Of a stretch of 35,444 nucleotides of DNA, positions 9,059-16,750 are shown piece by piece; positions within the stretch are counted from its first letter, which is position 1, and the number at the start of each line of letters is the position of its first letter. This stretch comes from Microbulbifer mangrovi (GTDB lineage Bacteria; Pseudomonadota; Gammaproteobacteria; Pseudomonadales; Cellvibrionaceae). A program made the translations under genes and the position numbers. The notes under the pieces are model-generated. The model made no database searches, was not told the DNA's origin, and was given only the letters and a program-made list of their open reading frames with translations. Where the stretch lies: NCBI RefSeq assembly GCF_002009015.1, contig NZ_LZDE01000315.1:1-35444 (forward strand), read 5' to 3'.

Positions 9059-9901
9059 CTACAGTGTCTGGATAATTTTTATCAGCCGATCGGGGCGGTC
9101 GGTGACAATACCGTCCAGCCCCAGTGCGATAAATTTTTTCATGGTTTCAGCTTCGTCCACGGTCCACACGGAAATATGCAGATCGCAGCGACGGGCTGCG
9201 CTTACGAAGCGCCGGGTAAATACGGGCAATCCGTAATAGCGCACCGGAAGCTGCATGGTCTGGTAAGCGGGCTTCAGCAGTCTTTCCGCAAACACACACT
9301 GTGCAGCAAAGAACAGTAGCGCTTCCGGTAATGTGGCCCCGGTGGCCACCCCGGGACAGAGACTGCGGAATGCGCGAATCACGCTACGGTGGAAAGAGGA
9401 GACGATCAATCGCTCTCCACCACCGGCCTTTTCAATAGCCCGCGCCAGCGCCTGCGCCGCGCGCGGATCGTCATTCTTCAGCTCGATAATCATCGGGGTT
9501 TCTGGAAACGCGGCAAAGACCTGGTCTATGGTCACCAGTGGCTGTGAATCCTTGCGATAGGGAAATTGCTCTCCGTCCGGACTCCAGTGGAAGGCCGCAT
9601 TGAGACTTTCCAGTTCCCGCAGCGTTTTGTCTTTTACCCGACCGTTGCCGTCTGTCGTGCGCTCGAGGGTGCCATCGTGCAGTAATACCAGGTGCCCGTC
9701 TGCCGTCAGGTTTAAATCCATCTCCAGAGCATCCACCCCCAGCGCTACCATCTTGCGCAGGTACAGCAGGGTATTACCGGGATAGAGCCCCTGCCCGCCC
9801 TCATCACCATGGGCAATGACCAGCGGGCGCGGGCGACACGGACGCAGCCAGTGATCCTTTCGATTCATAGAGCCATACTGCCGCGCATTCACCCGATTCA
9901 C
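9059..9901 (-). CDS. Glycerophosphodiester phosphodiesterase family protein, atypical
   Basis: TIM-barrel phosphodiesterase of about 280 residues, expected to cleave glycerophosphodiesters to glycerol 3-phosphate and an alcohol. The ExD metal motif is present (Glu60, Asp62 in LEMDLNLTADGH), as are the catalytic LLHDGTLERTTDG (His75) and IIELKNDDP (Glu). The usual HRG opening is HGD (His31), and the usual PENT is PGNT. The N-terminus shows no signal peptide, suggesting a cytoplasmic enzyme. The GTG start overlaps the stop of the preceding membrane-protein gene by four bases (GTGA), implying translational coupling; ATG at 9868 is an alternative start. Confidence 0.87.
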   Translation of the reverse strand: MNRVNARQYGSMNRKDHWLRPCRPRPLVIAHGDEGGQGLYPGNTLLYLRKMVALGVDALEMDLNLTADGHLVLLHDGTLERTTDGNGRVKDKTLRELESLNAAFHWSPDGEQFPYRKDSQPLVTIDQVFAAFPETPMIIELKNDDPRAAQALARAIEKAGGGERLIVSSFHRSVIRAFRSLCPGVATGATLPEALLFFAAQCVFAERLLKPAYQTMQLPVRYYGLPVFTRRFVSAARRCDLHISVWTVDEAETMKKFIALGLDGIVTDRPDRLIKIIQTL

Positions 9902-11322
9902 GATGCCTGTTGTTGCGACTTTGCCGCCGGGTCCTCGGATTCTGATGCCCCCGTAACTGTCGCCTGCTGCCGCCAGCGTATAAAGCGCGCCTCAAGCCAC
10001 AGGGGGAAGAAAATCACGATGTCATAAATCCGCACCAGCATAGCCCCGGTGCGCAGGATGCCCGCACCTGCAAGCCGGAGGATGAGCGCCAGCAGACGTA
10101 GCAAAAACGCCGAGACAATACCGATTACCGTGCGTGCAGACGCGATAAAACTCTCCAGGGGGATAGCCGCGAACATCAGCACAAACGGCAGTGCAAACCC
10201 CATCACCATCTGCACCGATGCCGTTATCCACAATGGTCCTACCTGCATATCTGCCGCTGCGGCACCGGCAGCGATATCTCCCTGAATCAATAACTCACGC
10301 ATAAAGGCCAGCCCGCCTTCAGCCACTGCGAGTAAAAACAGCAGGGCAAACGCACCCCACATCAAGCGCGCCCGGGTTTTATCATTCAGCGCACCAATCA
10401 CCGGAAACAGGCGGGTGATCTGCAAGCACTCCATAACCAACAGGCCCATGGCGATTTCCATCAGGATAAGTACCAGCGCCGAGATATCCGCTACCGGGTA
10501 GCCACCAATACTGCCGGAACCGCCGACCACTTCCGCCATCGGCCGGGCTATCAGGTGAAAATTAACCAGCACACTGCCAGCGGCTATGGTGAGCACAAAC
10601 AGGGAAATAAAAAACTGGGCAAGGGAAGACGAAGACAGCATTCGCAGGGCACGCTCGCTCCCCTGCAGGATTTCTTCGTAGCGCTCCATATGGCCATCCA
10701 CCACCTGGGCGCGCTGCTGTACGCCAATGACGGTCTTGTTGACCTTTCCCAGACTTTTGAGAATCGCACGCCACGCCGGCATCATGCGCTTGAGTAATTG
10801 ATGTCGCTCCCGCGCAGACTCCCGGTAGGCTTCACGGGCCTTGGATTCGGCCTTGCGCATGGAGACATGGATGGTTTCCAGAACATTGCCGACGATGGAG
10901 TCGTGATCTGCGGGAATCTCCGCTACCGCCTTGATCGCCCTGGCCCAGTTGGTGGGTTCTGGCGGCACTTCCGCACTGCGTACATAGTCTTCATCTATGG
11001 CGGCAAGTTGCTCACACAGTTTGCGGTGCAGCGCCGGGTACTGAGCGAGCTCCTTTTTCATCGCGCTTTCAATACGATCAAACTCGCGCTCGATATGCCG
11101 CTCGGAAACCTCACGGCCGGCGGCGATCAGGACCTCGCGATTGCGCAACTGTAAACGCCCTTCTGCCATCGCTACCGCATTGGCCCCGAGGCGCAGGGAA
11201 TGATGAAAAAAGCGCGCCAGGGCGAGTATCCCCTGATGGAAAGGCTTGCGAGCCAGAAACAGCGCGATCAGTGCGATGACAAACCACAACCACACTGGCA
11301 GGCTGTGAAAGATTCCGGTCAT
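9898..11322 (-). CDS. Unknown membrane protein with coiled-coil middle
   Basis: I do not recognise the family of this 474-residue protein. It begins with one membrane helix (LPVWLWFVIALIALFLARK). About 190 residues of charged, helix-rich sequence with coiled-coil character follow (for example ESAMKKELAQYPALHRKL and KAESKAREAYRESARERHQ). The C-terminal half holds four to five further membrane segments. It ends in a cytoplasmic-looking, Gln/Ser-rich tail. The start at 11322 is chosen because ggagga lies nine bases upstream; an earlier ATG at 11355 has no such site. It heads an operon with the phosphodiesterase (four-base overlap) and the MBL-fold gene, so a role in envelope lipid metabolism or sensing is possible but unproven. 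Confidence 0.82.
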   Translation of the reverse strand: MTGIFHSLPVWLWFVIALIALFLARKPFHQGILALARFFHHSLRLGANAVAMAEGRLQLRNREVLIAAGREVSERHIEREFDRIESAMKKELAQYPALHRKLCEQLAAIDEDYVRSAEVPPEPTNWARAIKAVAEIPADHDSIVGNVLETIHVSMRKAESKAREAYRESARERHQLLKRMMPAWRAILKSLGKVNKTVIGVQQRAQVVDGHMERYEEILQGSERALRMLSSSSLAQFFISLFVLTIAAGSVLVNFHLIARPMAEVVGGSGSIGGYPVADISALVLILMEIAMGLLVMECLQITRLFPVIGALNDKTRARLMWGAFALLFLLAVAEGGLAFMRELLIQGDIAAGAAAADMQVGPLWITASVQMVMGFALPFVLMFAAIPLESFIASARTVIGIVSAFLLRLLALILRLAGAGILRTGAMLVRIYDIVIFFPLWLEARFIRWRQQATVTGASESEDPAAKSQQQAS

Positions 11323-11520
11323 GGTACAGCTTCCTCCCTTGCTGACAGGCAGCAACTGTTAACGTGCGTACAGACCCGACCTCAGTCTTGTAATGAAGCA
11401 GTGGCGTCCATTGCCACAAATCACAAAGAAGTGACATCCGCCATCGTATCAAGGGTAACCGGCAATTTGTCCAGGAAATCGCTTTTAGGAATGTTTTTTA
11501 CGCCAACACGTGGCACAGAG

Positions 11521-12642
11521 TCAGTCGAGGCGCTTGCGGAAACGCAGGATAGCGAGGGTCATCATCAGCAGGATAAAGGCAAGCAACGCCAGCAGGTCTG
11601 GCCACAGCTCAAAAATCCCCGCACCGCGCAGCATCACGCCGCGTATCAGACGCAGAAAATGCGTTAGCGGCAGTATCTCCGCCAACCACTGTGCCGCTTT
11701 GGGCATACCGTCAAACGGAAACATAAACCCGGAGAGCAGGATCGAGGGCAGGAATACGAAAAAGGTCATCTGCATGGCCTGGAACTGCGACTGGGCGCGG
11801 GTGGAAATGAGCAATCCCATGGCCAAGTTGGCGAGAATCAGCAGCAGTGCGGCGATATATACATCCAGCAGGCTGCCGCGGATGGGTACGCTGAACAGCA
11901 GGGTACCGAGCAACAGTATCAGACTGGTCTGGATCAGGCCGATCATGCCGTAGGGCAACACCTTGCCGATCATCAGTTCTGCGCTGCTCACCGGCGTGGC
12001 GATCAGCAATTCCATATTGCCCCGCTCCCGCTCCCGCACAATGGCTACAGAGGTAAACATCACCATGGTCATAGTGAGGATGATGCCGATCAACCCCGGC
12101 ACGATATTGATCGCCGATACCCGCTGGGGGTTATAGAAGCTCACAATACTCACCGGCGACTGCGATTGAGGAACCGAAGACTGCCGGTTGGGCTGGTTGG
12201 TATTGTTTTCCGGCGGCGGCTCCCCAATCGGCACCTGCGCCAGTTGCGCCGCGGCGCTTTGCACCACTGTATCGCTGCCATCCACCAGTATCTGGATTGC
12301 CTGTTGGCCATTCGCCAGGCGGCGCTCGTAATCGTAGGGGATCACGATACCCACACTGATTTTCCCGCGGCGTAACATGTCCATCAACTGCTCCGGCGTT
12401 TCCGCCTGGGCAACCGGATCGATCACCCCGGTTGCCAGCATATCCATCACCTGCTGGCGGGACGCACTGGTGCCCGACTGGTCGGCGATGGCGGCGGGGA
12501 GATGGCGCAGATTCAGGTTGATCGCGTACCCGAACAGGACCAACTGCATGATCGGAATACCCACAATCATGGCGAGTGTCATGCGGTCCCGGCGTAATTG
12601 TCGGAACTCTTTGACTAACACCGCGAACAATCGGCGAGCGTT
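11521..12642 (-). CDS. ABC-2 type exporter permease, YbhR/YbhS type
   Basis: Inner-membrane permease of about 374 residues (track start 12645, GTG). TM1 (LAMIVGIPIMQLVLFGYAIN) is followed by a large extracytoplasmic domain of about 130 residues. Five more membrane segments follow from about residue 185. The motif VAIVRERERGNMELLIATPV after TM2 is the family hallmark. The GTG start overlaps the ATPase stop by four bases (GTGA). E. coli-type YbhGFSR systems have two such permeases; only one is present here, so it would have to act as a homodimer or pair with a subunit from elsewhere. Substrate unknown; relatives export drugs or envelope components. Confidence 0.88.
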   Translation of the reverse strand, partial: NARRLFAVLVKEFRQLRRDRMTLAMIVGIPIMQLVLFGYAINLNLRHLPAAIADQSGTSASRQQVMDMLATGVIDPVAQAETPEQLMDMLRRGKISVGIVIPYDYERRLANGQQAIQILVDGSDTVVQSAAAQLAQVPIGEPPPENNTNQPNRQSSVPQSQSPVSIVSFYNPQRVSAINIVPGLIGIILTMTMVMFTSVAIVRERERGNMELLIATPVSSAELMIGKVLPYGMIGLIQTSLILLLGTLLFSVPIRGSLLDVYIAALLLILANLAMGLLISTRAQSQFQAMQMTFFVFLPSILLSGFMFPFDGMPKAAQWLAEILPLTHFLRLIRGVMLRGAGIFELWPDLLALLAFILLMMTLAILRFRKRLD

Positions 12643-13592
12643 CACGTGTCTGCCTCTTTGCGCGCTTCCTGCTGATGCGTTGCCGCCACGAACACATCTT
12701 CCAGGCTGGGGGATACCGGTGCCACTCTGGCATCCAGCTTCTGCGCCACAAGTGCACGCTCCACACTCTGCTGGCTGGCCCTCTGGGCATCGATCAGGAC
12801 CCGCAGACTGTTACCGATCTGTGCAGCACTGATGACACCGGGCACCTCTGACAGGGCGCGCTTGGCATTGCGCTGGGCATCCGTCTCCACCAGCAGGGTA
12901 CGCCCATCCAGATTGTCGGTGAGTTCACCGGGGCTGCCATCCGCAACCAGGCGACCGCGGTCGAGAATAGCCAGGCGGTGGCAGCGCTCCGCTTCATCCA
13001 TATAATGGGTGGATACCAGAATGGTGGTGCCGGCATCGGTGAGCTCGAACAGCTTCTCCCAGAAATCCCGCCGCGATTCCGGGTCCACCGCGCTGGTGGG
13101 CTCATCGAGAAACAGCAACTCCGGCTTGTGGATAACTGCGCCCGCCAGTGCCAGACGCTGCTTCTGACCACCACTCATGGTGCCGGCAAGCTGGTTCGCG
13201 CGGCCTTCAAAATGATATTCCGACAACAACTCGTCGATGCGCACACTTGCCTTGCGCGCAGGCATGTTCTGCACCGCCGCCAGAAATTCCAGGTTTTCGC
13301 GCACAGTGAGATCGGTAAACAGGGAAAATTGCTGGGTCATATAGCCGATGTGCTGGCGCAGTACTTCTGCCTGTTCGGGAATGCGCAGCCCGAGGACTTC
13401 GATCTCCCCGGCAGTGGGCGTCAGCAGGCCACACAGCATGCGGATACTGGTGGATTTTCCCGACCCGTTGGGACCGAGAAACCCGTAGACCTGGCTGCGT
13501 CGCACTGTAAGCTCCACCTCGTCTACCGCTTTCAGCGAGCCGAAGTGTTTGCTCATACCGCGTGCGCGGATGGCGATATCATTTTCCGCCAT
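12642..13592 (-). CDS. ABC exporter ATP-binding protein, YbhF-like single domain
   Basis: A 316-residue ATPase with one nucleotide-binding domain: Walker A GPNGSGKST at 40-48, signature MSGGQKQR, Walker B LLFLDEPTSAVDP and switch histidine STHYMDEAE. E. coli YbhF and RbbA carry two such domains in tandem, so this is the single-domain version. The C-terminal 80 residues resemble the regulatory tail seen in exporters of this type. The ATG at 13592 lies inside the end of the adaptor gene (14-base overlap), and this start gives the normal N-terminus (MAENDIAIRARGMSKHF). A longer reading to 13682 would overlap further and is unlikely. It forms an operon with the adaptor and permease. Confidence 0.9.
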   Translation of the reverse strand: MAENDIAIRARGMSKHFGSLKAVDEVELTVRRSQVYGFLGPNGSGKSTSIRMLCGLLTPTAGEIEVLGLRIPEQAEVLRQHIGYMTQQFSLFTDLTVRENLEFLAAVQNMPARKASVRIDELLSEYHFEGRANQLAGTMSGGQKQRLALAGAVIHKPELLFLDEPTSAVDPESRRDFWEKLFELTDAGTTILVSTHYMDEAERCHRLAILDRGRLVADGSPGELTDNLDGRTLLVETDAQRNAKRALSEVPGVISAAQIGNSLRVLIDAQRASQQSVERALVAQKLDARVAPVSPSLEDVFVAATHQQEARKEADT

Positions 13593-14700
13593 CGTAGGGC
13601 TCTTCACCGGCGTCCGTCGTACCGGCAGCCGGTATGGAATCTTTATGTCGCGATTTTCCAATATCCGGTGCGGACAGCACACGCCCTGCCGCCCCCTGCT
13701 TTAGCGAGGCAGAAAATTCCGCCCTCAACGGCAATCCCGCCGGCAAACGCGCTGCATCTGCTTGCAGCTGAATTTCGGCGATATAGCTGAGGCGGGTGGC
13801 GTCGTCGCCGGTGAGCGCGTAATACGGGGTAAAGCTGGGCTCGTTGCGTACCATACGAACCGTTCCGGAAAAGGGACCAAGCTTGTGAATACCATCCTCC
13901 CCTTTCCCCATGCCCTCCAGGTATACCTGTGCACGACCACCGACCTCGACATCGAGCCGCAGCGGTTGTGGCACATAAACCCGGGCGTAGGGAGTTTCTC
14001 CTGTCAGCATCACCACCAGAGATCCGCCGAGAGGCGCCTGGTCGCCGAGTTTGAAGGGGATGCTGTCAACGATGCCGGGCTGAGGCGCCGTAACCGTCAG
14101 TTTCTGCAGCAACGCGCGCCGCGCCTGCGCCTGCGCGCGCGCTTCCGCCAGCGCCGCCTGCCCCTGCTCTATCTCCTCAATACGGGTGCCGCGCTCCAGC
14201 TCCAGCAGTTGCTCCCGCGCACCGCGTACTTGCGCCTCGGCACCTTCCGCGGCGGCCTGGGCGGCATCGATATCGGATTGAGAAGCGTAATTTTTTTTGC
14301 CCAGGGCCTGCAAACGCCGATAGTCCGCCTCGCGATCACGAGCTTCCGCCTGCGCCGCCTCGAGCGCAGCGCGTGCACGGGCAATTTCTTCCACTCTCGG
14401 GCCGTCGTTCAGTTCCTCCAGCACCGCGACCTGACGGGCCACTGCAGCTTCCGCTGCCTGTAATTCCGCGCGTGTAGTCTGAGGATCCAGCTGTAGTAGT
14501 ACCTGCCCTTCAGCCACTCGTTGCCCCTCACGCACCCGGATATCGACGATTTTTTCCGCCACCGGCGCAGGTACCGCTATACGATCCCACTCCAGGGTTC
14601 CGAGAGTCGCCGCTTCCCGATCGCTGCACGAGGAGAAAATCAGCAAGAATATGGCGCAAAGACTACAACGACGAATAGTTCTTCCGAATTTATGCCTCAC
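13579..14700 (-). CDS. HlyD/YbhG-type adaptor lipoprotein of an ABC exporter
   Basis: Periplasmic adaptor of 373 residues. The lipobox FSSC puts the lipidated residue at Cys25. A first lipoyl half (VAEKIVDIRVREGQRVAEG) is followed by a long alpha-hairpin of Ala/Glu/Arg-rich coiled coil (about 78-205) and the second lipoyl half (VTAPQPGIVDSIPFKLGD). A beta-barrel domain then follows. The start is GTG with a weak gaagag upstream. E. coli YbhG is not a lipoprotein, so the anchoring differs. It is first in the adaptor-ATPase-permease operon and divergent from the curli regulator gene 412 bases away. An outer-membrane channel is not encoded nearby. Confidence 0.88.
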   Translation of the reverse strand: MRHKFGRTIRRCSLCAIFLLIFSSCSDREAATLGTLEWDRIAVPAPVAEKIVDIRVREGQRVAEGQVLLQLDPQTTRAELQAAEAAVARQVAVLEELNDGPRVEEIARARAALEAAQAEARDREADYRRLQALGKKNYASQSDIDAAQAAAEGAEAQVRGAREQLLELERGTRIEEIEQGQAALAEARAQAQARRALLQKLTVTAPQPGIVDSIPFKLGDQAPLGGSLVVMLTGETPYARVYVPQPLRLDVEVGGRAQVYLEGMGKGEDGIHKLGPFSGTVRMVRNEPSFTPYYALTGDDATRLSYIAEIQLQADAARLPAGLPLRAEFSASLKQGAAGRVLSAPDIGKSRHKDSIPAAGTTDAGEEPYDGGK

Positions 14701-15112
14701 CGATTCACTCTTCTATTTGACTACGCTTAAAAGTGGCAAATGGCTGGCGTTAACTCCAGCCACCTGAGAAAAGTTTGTTCCTATTTACGTCTCATCCGGA
14801 AAAAATATTCCCGGAAATTATAAAAACAAAAAGTCATGTTCAAAGCTTTCTTAAAAAATCAATTTTTAAGACAAAAAATTATGGGAAGACTGTCATCTTA
14901 TTTGGCCGTCTCCCCCAAAATCCCTACTACACTCCATACAAATTTCTCAAGGAATGAGATTTTTCACTTAACCGGGTCGGCGCAAATTCCTCCACACGGG
15001 CAAAACAAGAAACCGCCCAAACCAAGAAGTAAAAACGGGGGAATCTTCAGGGGTCATTCAACCGTCGCATCCCGCGAGGACAATCTCGTTCTGAGAAGGT
15101 TATGGGTCAATT
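14701..15112. other. Divergent AT-rich regulatory region upstream of curli regulator
   Basis: This 412-base gap carries no convincing gene. It is much richer in A and T than the flanking genes, especially at 14800-14960. It contains a hairpin tggctgg/ccagcca (14741-14762) and an 8-base-arm inverted repeat cttaaaaa/tttttaag (14850-14870). Promoters for the exporter operon (minus) and the CsgD-like gene (plus) must lie here. Such AT-rich DNA ahead of csgD is bound by IHF and H-NS in enterics; whether that applies here is inference. Confidence 0.6.
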
Positions 15113-15718
15113 ATGGGGTCATCTATGCCGTTTCTCTTTTTGAGCGATACCGGCCTTCACGGGGACTTAATGTTCTCTCTCATCTCGGAATCACTGCCTT
15201 TCAACTGGGAAAAGTCGGATTTTGGAAAACAGAAGCACTGCCTGAAGACTTACGAGGCCATTGTCGTGAACTGTTTTGCGCTTACGTCAAAATCAACACC
15301 GAGCGCAGAATTCAACTACCTGAAAGGCATCGAGCACTCGCGCGTATTGTTGATCAATGTGCCCAATGACCTGCCCGCTCACATCACCGCACCATTGGAA
15401 GAACGTAAATTTACCTTCCTGTGCGACAGCCGAACCGGGCAACAGGAGCTGATCCGCAAGCTCACATCGGGATTACAGAACTCGCGAGTGCAAGGCGATG
15501 GTGACTCACGCTCAAGGCTACTCCTTACCAAGCGCGAGCAGCAAATCCTGACCCAGCTTACTACCGGTGAACCCAACAGTATTATCGCCTCGCGCCTGCA
15601 TCTGAGCGAACACACCGTCAAGAACCATATGTACAACATCTTCCGGAAGATCGGAGTGAAAAATCGCCTGCAGGCCAGCAATTGGGCAAAGCTCAATCTG
15701 CAGATGGAAAAGATATGA
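15113..15718 (+). CDS. csgD: CsgD-like LuxR family curli regulator
   Basis: Transcription factor of 201 residues with a C-terminal LuxR-type helix-turn-helix. The LTKREQQILTQLTTGEPNSIIA stretch is followed by LSEHTVKNHMYNIFRKIGVKNRLQASNWA. This resembles E. coli CsgD closely (LTHREKEIL, SENTVKTHLYNLFKKIAVKNRTQAVSWA). The N-terminal 125 residues form a degenerate receiver-like domain without a recognisable phospho-acceptor, also as in CsgD. The start could be ATG at 15113 or at 15125, where a gggg stretch sits at better distance. Its stop overlaps the start of csgE by four bases (ATGA), so it is first gene of the curli export operon and likely autoregulates it. Target sites are not identifiable by eye. 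Confidence 0.87.
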   Translation: MGSSMPFLFLSDTGLHGDLMFSLISESLPFNWEKSDFGKQKHCLKTYEAIVVNCFALTSKSTPSAEFNYLKGIEHSRVLLINVPNDLPAHITAPLEERKFTFLCDSRTGQQELIRKLTSGLQNSRVQGDGDSRSRLLLTKREQQILTQLTTGEPNSIIASRLHLSEHTVKNHMYNIFRKIGVKNRLQASNWAKLNLQMEKI

Positions 15719-16206
15719 CGCCAGTAAGACCTTCGCTGCATACATGGGTTCCCACTGCGCTGATCTGTGCCCTGCTGGTACTGAACCTGGCGCTGCCGGC
15801 ACACTGTATCGCGCAGCAGGAGGACAGTGGAGCCCTGGAAGATACTGCTCCAGGGGCAGACGATGACGCAGCTATCGAGAACGAAATCAGCGGCTTCAAT
15901 ATCGATCAGACCATCACCCGTACCGGGCATGATTTCGCCCGCTTTATGAGCGAGTACCGCAACCTGAATTACCCGGATAGTGATTACAACCTGACTATCC
16001 AGGAAAGGCCGTCTGCCCGCTGGGGAAACTTGATCTGGATCACTTACAACAACAAAACCGTTTTTCGACGGTTTGTCAGCCCCAGTACCAATAATATCCG
16101 AGAGCTGGCGGAAGAAGCATCCCAAATGATTCATGAAATGGTGCTTCAGGAAAAAGTCCGCGCAGCCTTCACCGACCACTTTGACTTAGGCAAGGATGAA
16201 CTCTGA
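15715..16206 (+). CDS. csgE: Curli assembly factor CsgE
   Basis: Periplasmic accessory of curli secretion, 163 residues. In E. coli, CsgE caps CsgG from the periplasmic side and feeds in curlin subunits. The recognisable core runs from DQTITRTGHDFARFMSEY (compare DHTVSSIGHDFYRAFSDK) through LTIQERPSARWGNLIWITY, nearly identical to the E. coli LTINERPSARWGSWITI block. A signal peptide covers about 1-33. Between it and the core lies an acidic insertion of roughly 25 residues (about 35-58) not found in the 129-residue E. coli protein. The ATG overlaps the csgD stop, and its own stop overlaps the csgF start by one base. Confidence 0.93.
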   Translation: MTPVRPSLHTWVPTALICALLVLNLALPAHCIAQQEDSGALEDTAPGADDDAAIENEISGFNIDQTITRTGHDFARFMSEYRNLNYPDSDYNLTIQERPSARWGNLIWITYNNKTVFRRFVSPSTNNIRELAEEASQMIHEMVLQEKVRAAFTDHFDLGKDEL

Positions 16207-16625
16207 TGGCAAACAATAAAGCAGCGCACCTGCTACTGGTCCCCTGTATCGCCCTGTCCAGCAGCTTGGCGCTGGGAACAGAGCTGGTATACGAGCCCCG
16301 TAACCCCAACTTTGGCGGCAATCCCTTGAACGGCAGTTATCTGTTGCAAAACGCCCAATCCCAGGACGATCACGAGGACCCCAACAACCCCGCAGACCTG
16401 TATGAACAGCCCAGCGCACTGGACCGCTTTACCGATTCCCTGGAAACGCGCCTGCTTAACCAGCTACTCACTGATGTTGGTAACGGCAACAGTGGCGAAC
16501 TGATCACCGACGATTTTATCGTCCAGATTGTCGATAACGACGGCGTATTGACCGTTTTGATTACCGATCGCGCCACCGGAGATAAAAGTGAAATCATCGT
16601 TAGCGGCCTGAACCCCACTAACTGA
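16206..16625 (+). CDS. csgF: Curli assembly/anchoring factor CsgF
   Basis: Secreted accessory (139 residues) that in E. coli binds the CsgG pore with its N-terminal peptide and helps CsgB nucleate fibres at the surface. The signal peptide ends near ALG/TEL. The diagnostic [22 protein letters not shown] follows at once, matching E. coli [22 protein letters not shown]. The middle [20 protein letters not shown] and the end [15 protein letters not shown] also match. In the docking peptide before RNPNF, the E. coli FQF is YEP here, so Phe5 and Phe7 are replaced by Tyr and Pro. The ATG shares one base with the csgE stop, indicating coupled translation. Confidence 0.94.
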   Translation: [139 protein letters not shown]

Positions 16626-16750
16626 TCCGTAAAACTCGAACAACCTACATCTAATACACAACAGGATATAAAGCCATCAGATCCCTATAGATGCACCCTG
16701 GACTGATCCGCAATTCCAAATAATCGCGAATAATACTGGAGACTAGCGTG

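Noticed and set aside
14836-15369. Frame of 177 codons overlapping the start of the csgD-like gene
   Set aside because: It lies in a different frame from the recognisable LuxR-type protein and shows no domain; low-complexity AT-rich start.
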